Counted from the first letter of the stretch, positions 22,160 to 33,860 are shown. The stretch: DNA of 64,000 nt from Eurosta solidaginis (GCF_040869045.1 NC_090322.1:182775477-182839476), one strand, 5' to 3'. Numbers and translations are program-made. The notes: generated by a model not told the origin, from the sequence alone.

Positions 22160-23976
22160 CACTTAAGCGTCGATCTATGGTATTGATCTCTACACTTCTT
22201 TTAATATATATTTTTACATTGTTATTGAATTGTAAATATAGTCGCTCGTATTTAAAATCACCTCGTGTCTAGCTCTCTAAATTTTGGGCCTTAAAAAACC
22301 GTAATACGAAACGAAAATAGGACCCAACGTGAGGCCCTACAAATATTTAGAATATGATAATGAGACGATACAAAATATTTGATTTATTTAATGAAATATT
22401 CCCAACTTGGGGCGTTCTAAGTTTTCTCAGTTATAATCTTTTTACAAATGAAAATTTTATAATTTTTTGTTAGGTAATATTTCGACATACGCATAAAATA
22501 TAAGCCAATATTTACGCCCAATTTTTTTAATTCACAGCGTAAAAAAACAAACAAACAAATTCCAAATTAAATTCGAAAAATTATGCAAAAATTAACAAGC
22601 AAAAAAATTTATTGCAAATTAATAAAATAAAAATATGAAAAGGGACAAAAAACACGTATGACAAAAGTTGCATAAAATAGCAGGAGAAAAACAAAAGCAG
22701 AATCTACAACAACAATGTAATGCATACAAGCACAGCGCACACTTGAATGCACTTGAACAAATTTGAGTTTTTTTGCAGTCAGAAAGGATATTAATAAACT
22801 CGCATAAACCGCATTTACACACACGCACTTAAATCAAAAAGGACTGTTATATAAATATATATGAGTTATGCAACCTTTGTGTGCGTATTTGTTGTTAGTG
22901 GCGGCGGCTTGCAAGTGTCGGATGCACTGTAAATCAACATGCAATACCGACTGTAAGCAAATAATTTCCATTCGAATGAGCAATTGTGCATATCGAAGGA
23001 CCCTACCAATACCAACATGTACTTGCGATTTGCATTCAAGCGTTCAACACGTGTTGGCGGAAAGTCGATAGGGACAGATTGGTCGATTGGTTGGTCGTTC
23101 GCTCGCTTTTACTGGGTTCTCTCATGTTGCAACATTTTGCATGCCAGTTTTTTTGTGAACATTTTCGCTCGAATTCACTTCACTCATTTGCTTTTCCAAT
23201 ACGCGCGTCCACATTCTGTTTAATCATATGAAATTTTATTAAAATGAAGTAAATACAGTGTAAAGTGCTGATAATAAATGTACGATAAATGCATTCCAAT
23301 GCACACAAATAAATAAGTGTTTACAGTATGAGATTATGCACAGTGGGACATTTTGCGAAATTGGTGCTTAGATTTATATGGGTTCCAATCCATCACTACA
23401 CTTCACCATATTCTATCTATAAAGCACAGTCTCTGATCCAATCTAATGTTTCAAATCGGCGCTTTTGTTACTCATTCGGTTTACTCCACCCTTGTGGGTA
23501 CAAAATACTAGCTTTCAATCCGTATCTTCACATTTGTGGTATTAGGAAGACCGTAAATTACTCGCTTCTGATCCGATGTAGTGATCTTTTGTATTTATGA
23601 GCAAATGAAAAGCGAAGGCATCCAATCGGTGTTTATATTTTGTAGAAATATCACGATTTTCTGGTAGTTGGAAAGCACGGTTGAACTGGCTGGTCAATTA
23701 GGACCTCACATAGACTGTACGATAGAACGAGTTCCAATCCAAATTTTTATTTGCGACACGTCTTCATTAGAAAAACTGATTTCAGTACATTTACCAGAAG
23801 TTGCCTTCATCATTTCATGTACGCCCATAACGTTTGGCATAGTTCAGGCGAGTGTTCCATTTATTTTTGAAGCCTTTTTGCAAATTTATTACATGTGCTA
23901 GTTTAACCTTAGCCTAGAGTTAAGCTTCATTCGTATTTATAACGCAGCTTTTAACTAAAATTTTGGCTCCCTTCTT
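22160..23976. other. Mixed spacer, possibly containing host unique sequence
   Basis: 22.5-22.8 kb is A-rich with CAA words. 22.86-23.22 kb is more balanced in composition, with overlapping short frames in several registers and no domain. 23.3-23.9 kb is balanced too. I could not assign an exon or repeat. Confidence 0.3.
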
Positions 23977-24335
23977 TTGCTACCAGTTACCAGCAAAGCT
24001 TATATTTTTACCACGCTAATAATACCTTCACAAGAATGCGAAATCAACCTACTTAATATCGCGTATAAGGTGCTATCTAGTGTACTGTGCGAAAGACTGA
24101 GGCTCATAGTCAACAAACTGATTGGACCTTATCAGTGCGGTTTCAGACCTGGTAAATCTACTATCGAGCAAATATTCACAATGCGCCAGATTCTGGAGTA
24201 GACTCACGATAAGAAAATCGATACTCACCATCTTTTTGTCGGCTTCAAAGCTACCTTTGAAAAGGCGAAAAGTAGTACCTTATGTGCAGCTTTGTCCGAA
24301 TTTAATTTACACGCAAGTATATTCGTACCACCCGA
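23977..24335 (+). pseudogene. Reverse-transcriptase fragment of a LINE (RTE-like)
   Basis: The frame reads LNIAYKVLSSVLCERLR, then GPYQCGFRPGKST and then QIFTMRQILE, which match reverse-transcriptase blocks seen in RTE/Jockey-like LINEs (canonical: ISLLNIAYKVL and GPYQCGFRPGRST). A TAG at 24199-24201 interrupts the frame. The same frame then continues with THDKKIDTHHLFVGFKATFE, the next conserved block (usually DTHHLFVDFKAAFD), to about 24335. Only this ~120-codon piece of the fingers/palm survives; the catalytic YADD is absent. It is dead by a nonsense codon and truncation. The clade assignment is a judgement from motif style. Confidence 0.75.
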
Positions 24336-24339
24336 AAAG

Positions 24340-25105
24340 ACGGGTAACGGCGTATGCGTAACAATTTATTTTTTGTTATTTGGCATGAAAACGGAGAGTT
24401 ACATACATTCATCATCACCATGATTTTAATAAAACAACTTGTATCATTGGTTCCGCAAATTCTATACCCGTACTACGATACAAATATTATGACACGTGAT
24501 CCCACCACAGATACGTGTAGCACCTTGCCCCATAACCTATAGAAAATCAAACCTCTATCGGTCCCTTACATATTTGTTCTCTCAGCAAGGTCAGGTATTT
24601 ACTACTAATTAATAGAATTGAACACGTTTTTGACATCCAGCGCCTTGCAACAGTTCTACCTACTTATTCTTTAACTATTTTGACGGCATTGACCCCCCCC
24701 CCCCCCCCGAATGCCGAAGTGCTTCATAACACTGTGCGTCATCTGATATACAAATATTTCGTGATTTTTCATTACGCTCGAATGTACTGAATTAATTTCT
24801 GCTGGATTTCTGGATGTATAATTGTGCATTTCTGCAGTTAAACATTGACCACAGGCTCGGTGCAATGGAACTTCCTTCAATTGCTTGCAGTCATTTACAT
24901 ATACTCCTTGCGAAGAATACTCCGTATCATTGGCTCACTTTCATACAATTCTTATTTAATATTTTACAGCCGTTATAATTACAAGTATGCATTCTTCAAT
25001 GTACATGTAAAGAATCCGCTTTACATTTTTTTAAACACCTTAATCTGAAATTATGATGCCCTTTACAATTGAAACCACAAAGTCAATTATTTCTTCACTC
25101 AATAT
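24340..25105. other. Spacer with a pure C16 tract
   Basis: AT-rich apart from a run of sixteen C at 24693-24708. No coding evidence; the frames overlapping the C tract are artefacts of it. Confidence 0.4.
24685..24716. repeat. C16 homopolymer between short inverted repeats
   Basis: GGCATT (24685-24690) precedes sixteen consecutive C and AATGCC (24712-24717 region) follows, so the C tract is the loop of a possible 6-bp-stem hairpin. Long C runs are rare in this AT-rich sequence and also prone to sequencing error, so the exact length is uncertain. Confidence 0.6.
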
Positions 25106-25107
25106 AT

Positions 25108-25330
25108 AACTTGTTGTTGTAGCAGGGCTTCGCCTCATCCAATAGCTGCGTCCGATCACAAATTGTCGTCAATATCCTCTAACGGAAGTCCAAGGAAACT
25201 TGCAGTTTCAACAGGTGTGGACCTTAGTGAGAGGGGTGTTAGAGGCGTTGGTTCCACATTGCAATTGAAGAGATGGTTGCTGTCATGTGGAGACACATTG
25301 CAAGCAGGATATACATTATATATGTAAAAA
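25108..25330 (-). pseudogene. C-terminal coding scrap of a Jockey-like LINE
   Basis: On the minus strand the frame reads YPACNVSPHDSNHLFNC, then TPLTPLSLRSTPVETASF, then LGLPLEDIDDNL and stop. The C-x2-C...H...C-like cysteine/histidine knuckle with the LGLPLEDIDDNL ending matches a LINE ORF2 C-terminus that I remember as very common in tephritids. On the plus strand the piece is preceded by TTGTTGTTGTAGCAG, the reverse of a CAACAACAA 3' tail. It is heavily 5'-truncated and has no catalytic domain. Confidence 0.6.
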
Positions 25331-25879
25331 ATCATAAAATTTTTGTTTACACAGCTATAACTCATAAACGGATGGATGGATTTAAAAAATTCTACTTTTC
25401 AGTAAAACTTTGAAATATTTTCCTACGTTCTGCATCAAAAAAAAAAAAAAAAAACTTGATTCCTTTCTTATATAAGCAAAATTGTTTAAACAAAAGTAAC
25501 ATTTTTACCAAAAAATGCGTGTGTGTTGTTCGTTGTCAATTGTGCGCGCAAATTGCTTGTGAGTGAGGCGACACATAGCATTCGCTGCGTTATTTAACTT
25601 CGGGAGTACATTTATATGTATGAATGTATGTATGTATTTTCATATCATATCAGCTTGACATATGTACGTTCATACATATTTATGCGTTGTTGCCAAGTTA
25701 ATGCAACATAAATGGGTAAGAATGCAAACATATCTTGAAAAATACTCTTTCGTTAAAAATATTGAACATTTCCTTAAAATTCTTAAACAAAAGTTTTATT
25801 TTTTGGTATTTTTGCATGTATATGCTAATATTTGTGCACTAAGGAAATTTAATTCTTCAATATATTTATTATGTTAAGT
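25331..25879. other. AT-rich spacer
   Basis: Contains an A tract near 25438-25454 and TATG/TACATA simple repeats near 25615-25680. No other signal is seen. Confidence 0.4.
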
Positions 25880-26599
25880 TAATCCTGGGATGTGTTAGTA
25901 CAATATGGCTATCAAATGGAAGCTGTTTATGAGTGGAGAATTTTTCATACCTATTGGTGACTATGGTCTCGAGATATAGGCCAAAACGGGGACCCGGATA
26001 CCCCTAGAATGTGTGTGTAATATGGATATCAAATGAAAGCTGTTGCTCAGAGCTTTAAAGTAATTTTCATTGTGATATTGGATTTAGTCGCATCAACCTG
26101 GCAATACTGATAAATATGCATGCGAAGCCGAAATAAAGACATGAACTAATAATATCCACATACCTATTTACATACGTACTATTCGATTTGTCTGAAATTT
26201 TGTGTATAAATTTGCCTATATTAGTATTTACGATCCTTTTTTCCGGAGACGGACTGGGACTGGGATGAGGACTAGGACTGGGACTGAGACTCGGAGTGGG
26301 ATTGGGACTCGGAATGGGACTGGAACAAAATAGATACCACCCTCTGGGACTGGCAATAAGGAATGAAGAAGAATGAGAACTTGAGAGAAGAGAAAAGAGG
26401 GAAGGAGAAGGAGACTGAGAAAGAGATAGAGTGATACCAAGATAGAGATAGATGAAGCGAAAAAGACGGAGAGAGGAGTGAATAAAAGGATTAAGAAAAA
26501 GTGTAGAGGGGGGAGGGCAGAGTTAGATGGAAAAGGCTTACTAAAATGTATGCAGATAGACCAAATTTGGGGCAGAACAATGTCTGCCGGGTCTGCTAG
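25880..26599 (+). mobile_element. Helitron, 3' part with canonical terminus
   Basis: The 3' end is a textbook Helitron terminus: a 6-bp stem GGCAGA (26571-26576) and TCTGCC (26583-26588) with a 6-base loop, then eleven bases ending CTAG at 26596-26599 and a T at the insertion point. Upstream is a purine-rich tract (26340-26520) and a GGGACT repeat. At 25886-26040 lie about 1.4 units of a 118-bp minisatellite with CGAGATATAGGCC and TATGGATATCAAATGAAAG. No Rep or helicase coding is present, so it is non-autonomous or truncated. The 5' TC end is not identified; 25880 is the limit of recognisable internal repeat. Confidence 0.7.
26240..26330. repeat. Imperfect GGGACT hexamer array
   Basis: About fourteen imperfect copies of GGGACT, GGGATT or GGAATG follow one another. 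They cause the Pro/Val/Leu-rich minus-strand frame here, which is not a gene. The array lies inside the Helitron 3' region. Confidence 0.75.
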
Positions 26600-26604
26600 T
26601 ATAA

Positions 26605-27525
26605 TATATAACTATGAGAGCTTACTGTTATATTTGCTCCGTCCTTTTCAGAACAAAATCACCTTTTCATTCAATCCGTGCTCTTACCATCGCCATTTTG
26701 AAATGGACAAATATATATAAATTTCCAAGGAATTTTCTTATTTACTAAAAGCCATTGATCTCTCTGTAATATTGTTTAAAATACCAATTCACTTGTAATT
26801 AAGCAATTTCTATTTGGGTTTTGCGATAATCGTAGAGGTGAAGTATTTACTCTAAAGTACATACATATTTTGTATTACTAAAATGGCTTACTAAATGAAA
26901 ACCAGACACACTAATTGGTGGCAATTACAACTAATTTCTATAGCTTAAAACAAAAATGGGCAGCCTGCACCTCTCGTTTTTGCATAAATAAGTGTTAGCG
27001 TATGTTTCCAAAAGGATATGGCATGTGGCACTAGACATACAATCAGTGCTGCATAGCGATACGCACCTAATTACAACACTTTAAAAAGTAACAACAAATA
27101 ATAAAACAAAACAAAGAAATAATGGTAATAACATTGAAAATAGAGTAAAGTAAGAGACAGAGCGGTCCGTTTGAAGAAAACTATATCCAAATTTTTGGTG
27201 CGTTATAGTCTTAGTCTAGTGCAGAAATATCAATCTTTGGCACCGCTAAGTGGCCGATTGGTGGTGTTGCGTAGATAGTCACAACTTCATTACCGCACAG
27301 CGACATTTTAAAGCAAAACGGGTTAAATAACAAGCCATGAACTGGTGCTTTGTGTTTTTAAATTAATCAATCACATGCCGCGACCATTTTAGAACCAGAT
27401 ACGTCTGAACCAGTTAAGAACGCGCTCGCCTTTACAAGCAAAATGAGTGGCCCTGCGTGTTAAGAAGTATTTTTTCCGGAGATATCGTCAAATTACCGAC
27501 GGGAATTTAGGACTACTTCAGAATT
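26605..27525. other. AT-rich spacer
   Basis: Nothing recognisable apart from A-rich stretches near 27080-27150. No exon, RNA or paired termini. Confidence 0.4.
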
Positions 27526-27528
27526 TTC

Positions 27529-28608
27529 GTGGTTGAAGTAATATCCCATGTTACTACAGGGGATTGTATGAGGCCACGAAATCAGTGGATAGGGGCACTT
27601 CGCAGAGCGGTGTGTTTTCACCTCTGCTGCAGACGCTGGTCATCAACCAACTGCTCAGGCGCTTCGACGAGGGGCCTGTCAAACTTACGGCTTAATCAGT
27701 TTATGTTGCAACTATGACATGTAGAAAGTGCCTTCCAACGACTACCTCTATGACGGATCGGCCGCTTCGGAATATTCATACCTGGGCATCTAATATCGGG
27801 TTACCACCAACGCGGATAAGACGGATATGATCATGTTTACTAAGAGGTATAAGATCATAAATTGGACCAGGCATAAGCTCAGAGCAATAACTATTAAGTA
27901 TAAACCGTGAACAAAATATCTAGGAACCTTTCTATTCACTAAGCTGTCGTGGAAACTCAACGTGGAGGAGAGAGTGAAGAAGGCCTCGACGGCAGTTTAT
28001 ACGTGAACCAGAATGCTGGGGTGTACGTGGGGTTTTTTCGCCTTCTGCCTCTCTTATTGGGTATCTACAGCGATTATAAAGCATATACTAAACTATGTAC
28101 TCCTTGTTTGTAGAGAGGGAGTTTGTAGGCTATCAATGCGTAGCATAACTGGACCCCTGAAAATAACCCCGACGGCTGCAAAACAATAAACATACCATAG
28201 CACTAAACAAACGAAGAAAATCAAACGACTGGAATTACTGCCTCTTCAGTTCTGAATGAACACACAGCACATACACATACACGAACAGCTATTGTGACAA
28301 CACCTGCTCCTGTACCTACGAACTAGATCAGAACGAAAATTGACACGGATGATGCCACACATGGTTTTAAATAAGGCTTGTTCAGTGATATTAGATGTAG
28401 AAAGTGCGGGTTGGAGGAGGAAACGATCGAGCTCGTTTTCTGCTCGTGCCCTGTCTTTGCCAGGCTAAGACTCCAGCTATTAGGAGTTATACAGCTGTTA
28501 GATCTAGAAGTAACAAGTAGCATAGCTTGCAAATAAATTCCTGGTAACACTTTGGACACATTCAGTCTATGTGAGGCCTTTATTGACCGGCCAGTTTAAC
28601 CTAACCTA
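27529..28608 (+). pseudogene. Decayed R1/LOA-type LINE, reverse transcriptase to 3' end
   Basis: Blocks of ORF2 appear in order. GVFSPLLQTLVINQLLRRF (about 27611) is the RT GxxxSPLLW block. NADKTDMIMFTKRYK (about 27810) is the block after the catalytic motif. KYLGTFLFTKLSWKLN (27914 on) runs on as VEERVKKAS. SITGPLKITPTAAK (about 28136) is the start of the RNase H-proximal region. CRKCGLEEETIE (28396 on) is followed by FCSCPVFARLRLQLLGV, a C-terminal cysteine knuckle. Stops (for example after AVYT near 28004), frameshifts and missing YADD and RNase H segments show that it is dead. The 3' end carries GACCGGCCAGTTTAACC and TAACCTAAT. Confidence 0.8.
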
Positions 28609-28679
28609 ATATCCCAAATTTTCAAACTGTTAAACCCGACGGTGCCTCCAGTTTTTCTATCCGAATGTGATCTTTTAAA

Positions 28680-28990
28680 TGGAGAACAATGAGTGGGAAA
28701 GGATAAGGCAGAGAGAGGACAGATAGAGGTAGTGGAAAAGGGATAGCATAGAAGAGTGAATATAAATGAGGGGGGAAGGCGAAGGCGAGATAGGCAGAGT
28801 AGGCGAAAGGAGAAGGGTGGAGGAATGAGAATGAGTGGAAGATGAGAGGTGGGGGTAGAGGGTACATCAGAGAATGCAGTAGAGGGAGAGAAAGTGCGAA
28901 AGAAAGAATTAGAAATTAGAATTATAAAGGCAGGGCGATGGAAAGCTAATGAGAGGAACGGGGGGGAGTAAGAAAAAATGTTTGAGTAAG
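28680..28990. repeat. Polypurine tract (GAGA/GGAAGG rich)
   Basis: About 300 bases of G/A-rich sequence, purine on the plus strand, similar in character to the Helitron purine tract at 26340-26520. The 174-codon minus-strand frame here is its reverse complement and has no domain. I did not find a Helitron terminus after it, so it is recorded only as a simple tract. Confidence 0.6.
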
Positions 28991-29189
28991 AAAGGTCTTC
29001 GCTATTAAGTAAACATGAAAATATGAGAACAGAACTCCAAAATGAGAGGGAAATAACGAGATAAAAGTGTGAAACTCTAAATGGTCTTCCCATAGGATGG
29101 AAGCATTTAGAGTCTACCAATGAAAAGCACAGTATTTTAAGACTATAGCCCAGTTAAGTTGCGGCAGCACGAACTCAAGTCATATAGTC

Positions 29190-29690
29190 ATGTTCATCAT
29201 CCGTATAGTAATACTCCGTTCTTATTCTTACTTACATCTGATGAAACTCGCAATCTTTTTAGAAAGGTTAAAATGGTTAAAAGCAGCATTCTATGTTCCA
29301 GAGCCCTTTTGTGGACTTACAAAAGCGCACAACAGGGAAACTATTAGTAACTGGGAAACTAAACAATTCAGACGTCACTGGATTGATTGCCCAGGGCAAA
29401 GGCAGGCCAACCTGTTTATACTTTCGGCAACGAAAGTATCAGCCAAACTCATTAATCTAAGCAGGGAGACCTAAGAACTCTCACTGGGTACTATACGAGA
29501 CACTGCGGTCTACGATATCACCTAAGTAAATTAAATCTATCCTATACACAAATTTTTCATTTCTGTGAGCTGGATGATGAAAGGTCGGTTCCCATTCCCT
29601 GCGAATGCGTCGCTCTAGCTAGGCAGAGACCCTCCCATTTAGATGGTGGGACTCATAATCCCTATGTGATATGGATATATCTGTGTTATT
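29190..29690 (+). pseudogene. C-terminal part of a Jockey-like LINE ORF2, frameshifted
   Basis: The frame reads PFCGLTKAHNRETISNW, then FRRHWIDCPGQRQANLF and KVSAKLINLSRET. A TAA follows, and the protein continues in another frame with GYYTRHCGLRYHLSKLNLSY, then FCELDDERSVPIPCECVALA and then RQRPSHLDGG. This is the typical tail of fly Jockey-clade ORF2, where an H-W-DCPGQRQA block precedes TGHCGLRYHLSKL and a C-x3-DDE...H-x3-CEC knuckle. One frameshift near 29475 and loss of the knuckle His (P in its place) make it a pseudogene. The upstream RT is missing. Confidence 0.8.
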
Positions 29691-30479
29691 AAAAATGGCA
29701 ACTTATCACAATGCATTTGAAGCTTCGTCAAAAGTAACAAAACCTCTATGATTGCAATGACAATGTCAATAGAAATTCCCCAGAGAATGCATGCGGGTGA
29801 CTAGATCCAGGATCTGCTTCTTAATGCACCACATACTTGCTTATTAATTAAGTGAAATGCGCATTGATGAAATGTGTTTTGTGATCAAATATGTAGATAG
29901 AAATGCCGTACCGCCGATCACCAATTATGGCTAAGTGTCCATCAGCGTGTAAGGGAAATATGGAAGTAACTGGACTGGTGCAAATTGTACTAGGCGTGGT
30001 CGCGCAACGGAAGACGCTTACGAGCGTGTGGACGAACGAATCAGCAAATGACTAATCATGGACATTTGTCTTGATTTGCCGCTTTCTTTTTGCACTCAGT
30101 TGCTTATCTTGGTGCAGCACATTTACGGCTCAACAATCACAAATTGGTAGCATAGCGGCAAATCATATTATACGACGCGTATAATACGACCAACTCGGTA
30201 TCGGTCACAATCAGCAACAACAACTAATAATGGTGATTCTATTTGATTTTTAATTGAAAGATAGTAGTAGAAACTTAATTAATTGTGTGCTTTGTTGAAA
30301 TGAAGCTGAAATGAGCGACAATTGGTTGAAGTATTTTAAACAGCAACATTCAGAGCACCAAGAAACATGCAACACAACCAACTAACCGGTTGGTGACGGG
30401 GACTACTAGCCCCGTAAGCAATGTCCGTCAAGCAATACTTGGTTGAGAGTATAGGTGTATGTTGGCGTGTGCATGAATG
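29691..30479. other. Spacer
   Basis: Moderately AT-rich. 29.9-30.2 kb is more balanced and could be host unique sequence. No gene or repeat recognised. Confidence 0.3.
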
Positions 30480-30489
30480 CGAGGGTTGC

Positions 30490-30660
30490 ACTAAAAGTAT
30501 TGATAATGGAGGGCACTACTTTATGTGGGATTGCCTACTCAGTCCAATTGGTATCTGGTGATTCTCCGTTTCAATGCTAGCCCCATTTTCGGTCTCAATG
30601 ATAGTTCCTAAACAGACTAAGTGGTTGAACGTTTCAAGAGAGACATATTTGGCAAGAGAG
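30490..30660 (-). pseudogene. LINE coding scrap (RTE-like 'CLGT' block)
   Basis: A minus-strand frame reads TFNHLVCLGTIIETENGASI, then ETENHQ, resembling the post-catalytic block of RTE-type LINEs (canonical F.YLGT.I...N..S.EI..RI). It ends at a stop about 20 residues later. The assignment is weak and rests on this one block. Confidence 0.4.
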
Positions 30661-30829
30661 ACATAGCTGTCAAAACACAAAGGAGCGATTCGATTGCAAT
30701 AATTTCTACTGTTAATGGAATGAGTATATAAACTTCTGGAGCAAAGTACCATATCCTTAAGTCAATGTAGAACCCTCGGCGGCAGTCTCCAGCTCCTACC
30801 AATGACCTCTTGCTGCAGTATTATGCATC

Positions 30830-31430
30830 CGAGGACTTCCTAGCCCCATCCCCAACAATGGGCCCCTAAGTTGATTTCATGTGTAAAATTAACCCAAGTT
30901 ATACAACCGTATCGGAAAGCAGCAGCGGGAGTTCTGATAGGACCCCTCTTACATCTCCTAGAAAAAATAACCAATTTGGCACGATTGACAGCCAATCCAT
31001 ATGACTCAGCAGGTGGCCTAACTGTGTCTACCTAGCAAAGCAAAACATCGCGCAGGGTGTCTGGACATGAACCCTTAATCAAGATTACCAGTTAATCTGC
31101 GAACATCTCGGCAGATACTGTCTCTCTACCAGAGGTACGTTTGCTACCACAACCCTCCTGCGGCGTTTCTCTGCACAGCTTACTATCAATTGTGGACCGA
31201 CCGCAGCCACAGCTCTGTTGCTCAAAAGTTTGCCAATGAATTCGAACCCTCTCTCCTCATGACCCAACCAGCGTCTTCGATGTTTTGTTCTTACAATATG
31301 CACATTTGCATCAATCAGTCGCTTAAGCGTTTTTAAAAAAAATGGCGAAAGACTAACTTGTCTTAAGTTCTCAGGTGATGTGGGAGAGTTCGTACCTGTC
31401 TTTAAGTTTGTCAATGTTCCAAAATTGTAT
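30830..31430 (-). pseudogene. Decayed LINE reverse-transcriptase fragment
   Basis: Two blocks read on the minus strand. LKTGTNSPTSPENLRQVSLS, then PFFLKTLKRLID (about 31400-31310), resembles the R1/LOA block GK.SYT.PK.FRPISLTSFLLKTLERLID. ILIKGSCPDTLRDVL, then VDTVRPPAESYGLAVN and RAKLVIFSRRCK (about 31090-30960), resembles the segment after the YADD box. The intervening part does not read as RT, so the piece is rearranged or deeply decayed. No function is expected. Confidence 0.5.
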
Positions 31431-32299
31431 TATGTACCCTTGTTTAAATGATGGCATATAAAAGGCAGGCCATTTCCGAAAAACTTTCAATCTGCGCATA
31501 AATAATTCCAGCCGGACATGTAGACTTTTAGGCTTTTAAAGAATAAATAGCGCAACAAGTGGTTTTGTCAAGAAAGGTAAAAGGCATTACTGGAAAACTA
31601 ATAGTTGCCGTCGGACCAAGTAGAAGTTGTTCAAGTACTCTCTTGCTAATAAAGTAGCAGGATTTCTTCGGCGAATTTCAGACTCGCGTTCTATATCAGC
31701 CTTCCATGTTTTCGGAAGAACTTCTCTCTGAATATTACCTGGCTGTCTTTATTTCAGATTTTTAAATCATAAACATACCTTGTACAGCTCCAAGCCGAAG
31801 GGTAGCTTACTCCTTCTCATTCTGTTGAGGTAAGGACTGTTTAATTGGGCTATTGCTTGCCGAAGTAAAGTTTTCCACCAGAGCGTCTATCGCCGTTCGA
31901 CAAGTCCGAATTACGGCAATTACTTCGGTGAATTGATATTCCAGCTTCCTACAATACCGGACCAAGTCATTGCTGTAAGCGTTTTAAAAGATATATTCCC
32001 AGGACATACTTCATGCACAGAAAACTGAATGGGTTATTAGCGAAGAAGTGCTCATTAAGAACCCTCGAACCTAGTGTTCGATATACCAGTTGCTTACAAA
32101 CCAGGGTGCGGTCCAAGACTTCCTCCCTTATCTACGTAATGGACGTCTAGTCATCCCCCTTGTCATATATGCAGAATCTGGTCATTCTATCAATATAAGT
32201 AGTCCAGCGATTTAAACGTTAACGGCTAAGCTACGGAAGCAGAGAAAGAAGGCGGCCCCCACTCCACTGGATGTACCAGGTGGAAAACGATTTAAATTC
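31431..32299. other. Probable LINE debris, unassigned
   Basis: Composition matches the neighbouring LINE remnant and some minus-strand frames are suggestive, but I could not identify a conserved block. Confidence 0.25.
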
Positions 32300-32302
32300 C
32301 CT

Positions 32303-32760
32303 TGGTTGTTGTTGTTGCTGTTGTTGTTGTTGTTGTAGCGATAAGGTCACTCCTTGAAGGTTTTGGGGATTATTATCGATGTTGATGGCGCTTTGCCAGA
32401 TTAGACCCGGTACGTTCCGGTAACAAAGCACCATTAAGGTACTGTCCCGACTCGGGAATGATTAAGTATGACCACATGAAACCTTCTAGGCGATAACGCC
32501 CACCCACCCCCTAGATCCATGAGGAACTTGTGGTCGCCAGAGCCTCGGCTGCTAAAGAAACAGAGTTCGCCATGGGTAGGTGATGTGGAATATTGGGTTG
32601 GAGAAGCTATAAATTGCGCTAGCAACCCCTTGAAATAGTTACGTTACACAACCCCTTGAATCAGTTTGGTATTTTAGTCGCCTCTTACTACAGGCATAAC
32701 TACCGCGGGCATATTCCAAGCCCCCTAAACCCCTCGAGGGAGACATTTTCTTTGCTGTTA
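32303..32760 (-). mobile_element. LINE-tail dispersed repeat T, copy 1
   Basis: The segment begins with a GTT/GCT triplet array (32305-32336) then GTAGCGATAAGG, GGTTTTGGGGATT, TATCGATGTTGATGG, GGTACGTTCCGGTAAC, GGTCGCCAGAGCCTCGGCTG and GGGTTGGAGAAGCTATA, ending GCATAACTACCGCGGGCATA and AACCCCTCGAGGG. The copy at 56.23-56.65 kb has the same words in the same order. Read on the minus strand it ends in (CAA)n, as expected of a LINE 3' tail, so I place it on that strand. I recall this repeat as abundant in fly genomes but cannot name it. The CAG/CAA tract gives a spurious poly-Gln frame. Confidence 0.65.
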
Positions 32761-33860
32761 CCAATTGGCGCCAGCTATCCCAACGAAGTAGCAACTGGCG
32801 ATGGCCAAAACCGTTCCAACGGTTAGGGGTCAATTAAGTAAGCTTATATACCAAATAATAAAAAAAAAGTATTCCGTATACGCACCGGTACCCGTATTTT
32901 CAAGTGGTACGGATATGTTTGGATGCAATTGGATGGTTTCTAATAAAATAATGCGCTCAACATCGATATTTTAAGCATTGATTTTTCTTATAATTAATTG
33001 GAAACTCCATATATTCAGAGCGAATTTAAAATATGGACATATTCAATTCAATCATTCTATTTTGCACCTCTAAGAATATCGGAAATCATTAATCATTTAC
33101 TTGTGTAGTCAAGCTCCGTTGAAATACCCGCTTATTAATACTCCTTAGTGGTCCCTCGTATCCACATTTCTTGCCGTTCGATTGACCTTTTTTTTTATTT
33201 TTGCTCTGCATTCATATCAAATCGAACCGCCGACATCCTCTCACATTGCAAAACACACTAATTAGTGCAAAATACTTGTGTGCGGTGACTTAAATACATA
33301 TCTCATGTGAAACTAATTACCACCATGTAAAACAAACATACATACATACATACATACATACCTTCATACACAAGCCTATATATGGTCAAGTTTGTTTTAT
33401 TAAATTAATTTCAAAGATTTTATTCTTATTGTGGCAATTTGTTTTTCAATAACATTAAATGAGTTTTGTATCAATATTATTTATTTACCGTTGTTGCTAT
33501 TAATTATTCAATTGTAGATCTTATTAACTGTTAACGAAAAGAGCTGAGGTTTAAACACAGAAATATTTGTATAAATCATTTTTTATGAAGATAATAACTT
33601 AGGCCTTACACTCAATGCTACGTGGTAAAATCGCGGATCAGAGTCGATCCTCATAAACGTATCTGAAAAGCTATGATTTATCTGAAAATTTCAAGATTCG
33701 CATTATATGAAAACGGTTCTGTACTAAAAGCCGCATATACTTCGTGCTGAACTCCTTTCCGATCTCGGTGCAAAAGCCGCTTTAAGGGTAACAAACAGTA
33801 TACAAAAATTTAATGAGAGCTGACTGAAATGTCTTGATTTTTGAATTGTTTAATTAAATA
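32761..33860. other. AT-rich spacer
   Basis: Contains a (CATA)n run at about 33331-33361 and, at 32868-32925, words shared with 59517-59560. Otherwise no signal is seen. Confidence 0.35.

Noticed and set aside
26228..26440. 70-codon Pro/Val/Leu-rich minus-strand frame
   Set aside because: It is the translation of an imperfect GGGACT hexamer array.
28596..29120. 174-codon minus-strand frame, the longest in the window
   Set aside because: It is the reverse complement of a GA-rich tract, low-complexity Pro/Ser/Phe/Leu, with no domain or splice context.
32231..32434. Frame with a ten-glutamine tract
   Set aside because: The Gln run is the (CAA/CAG)n tail of the dispersed LINE-tail repeat, not a transcription-factor activation domain.
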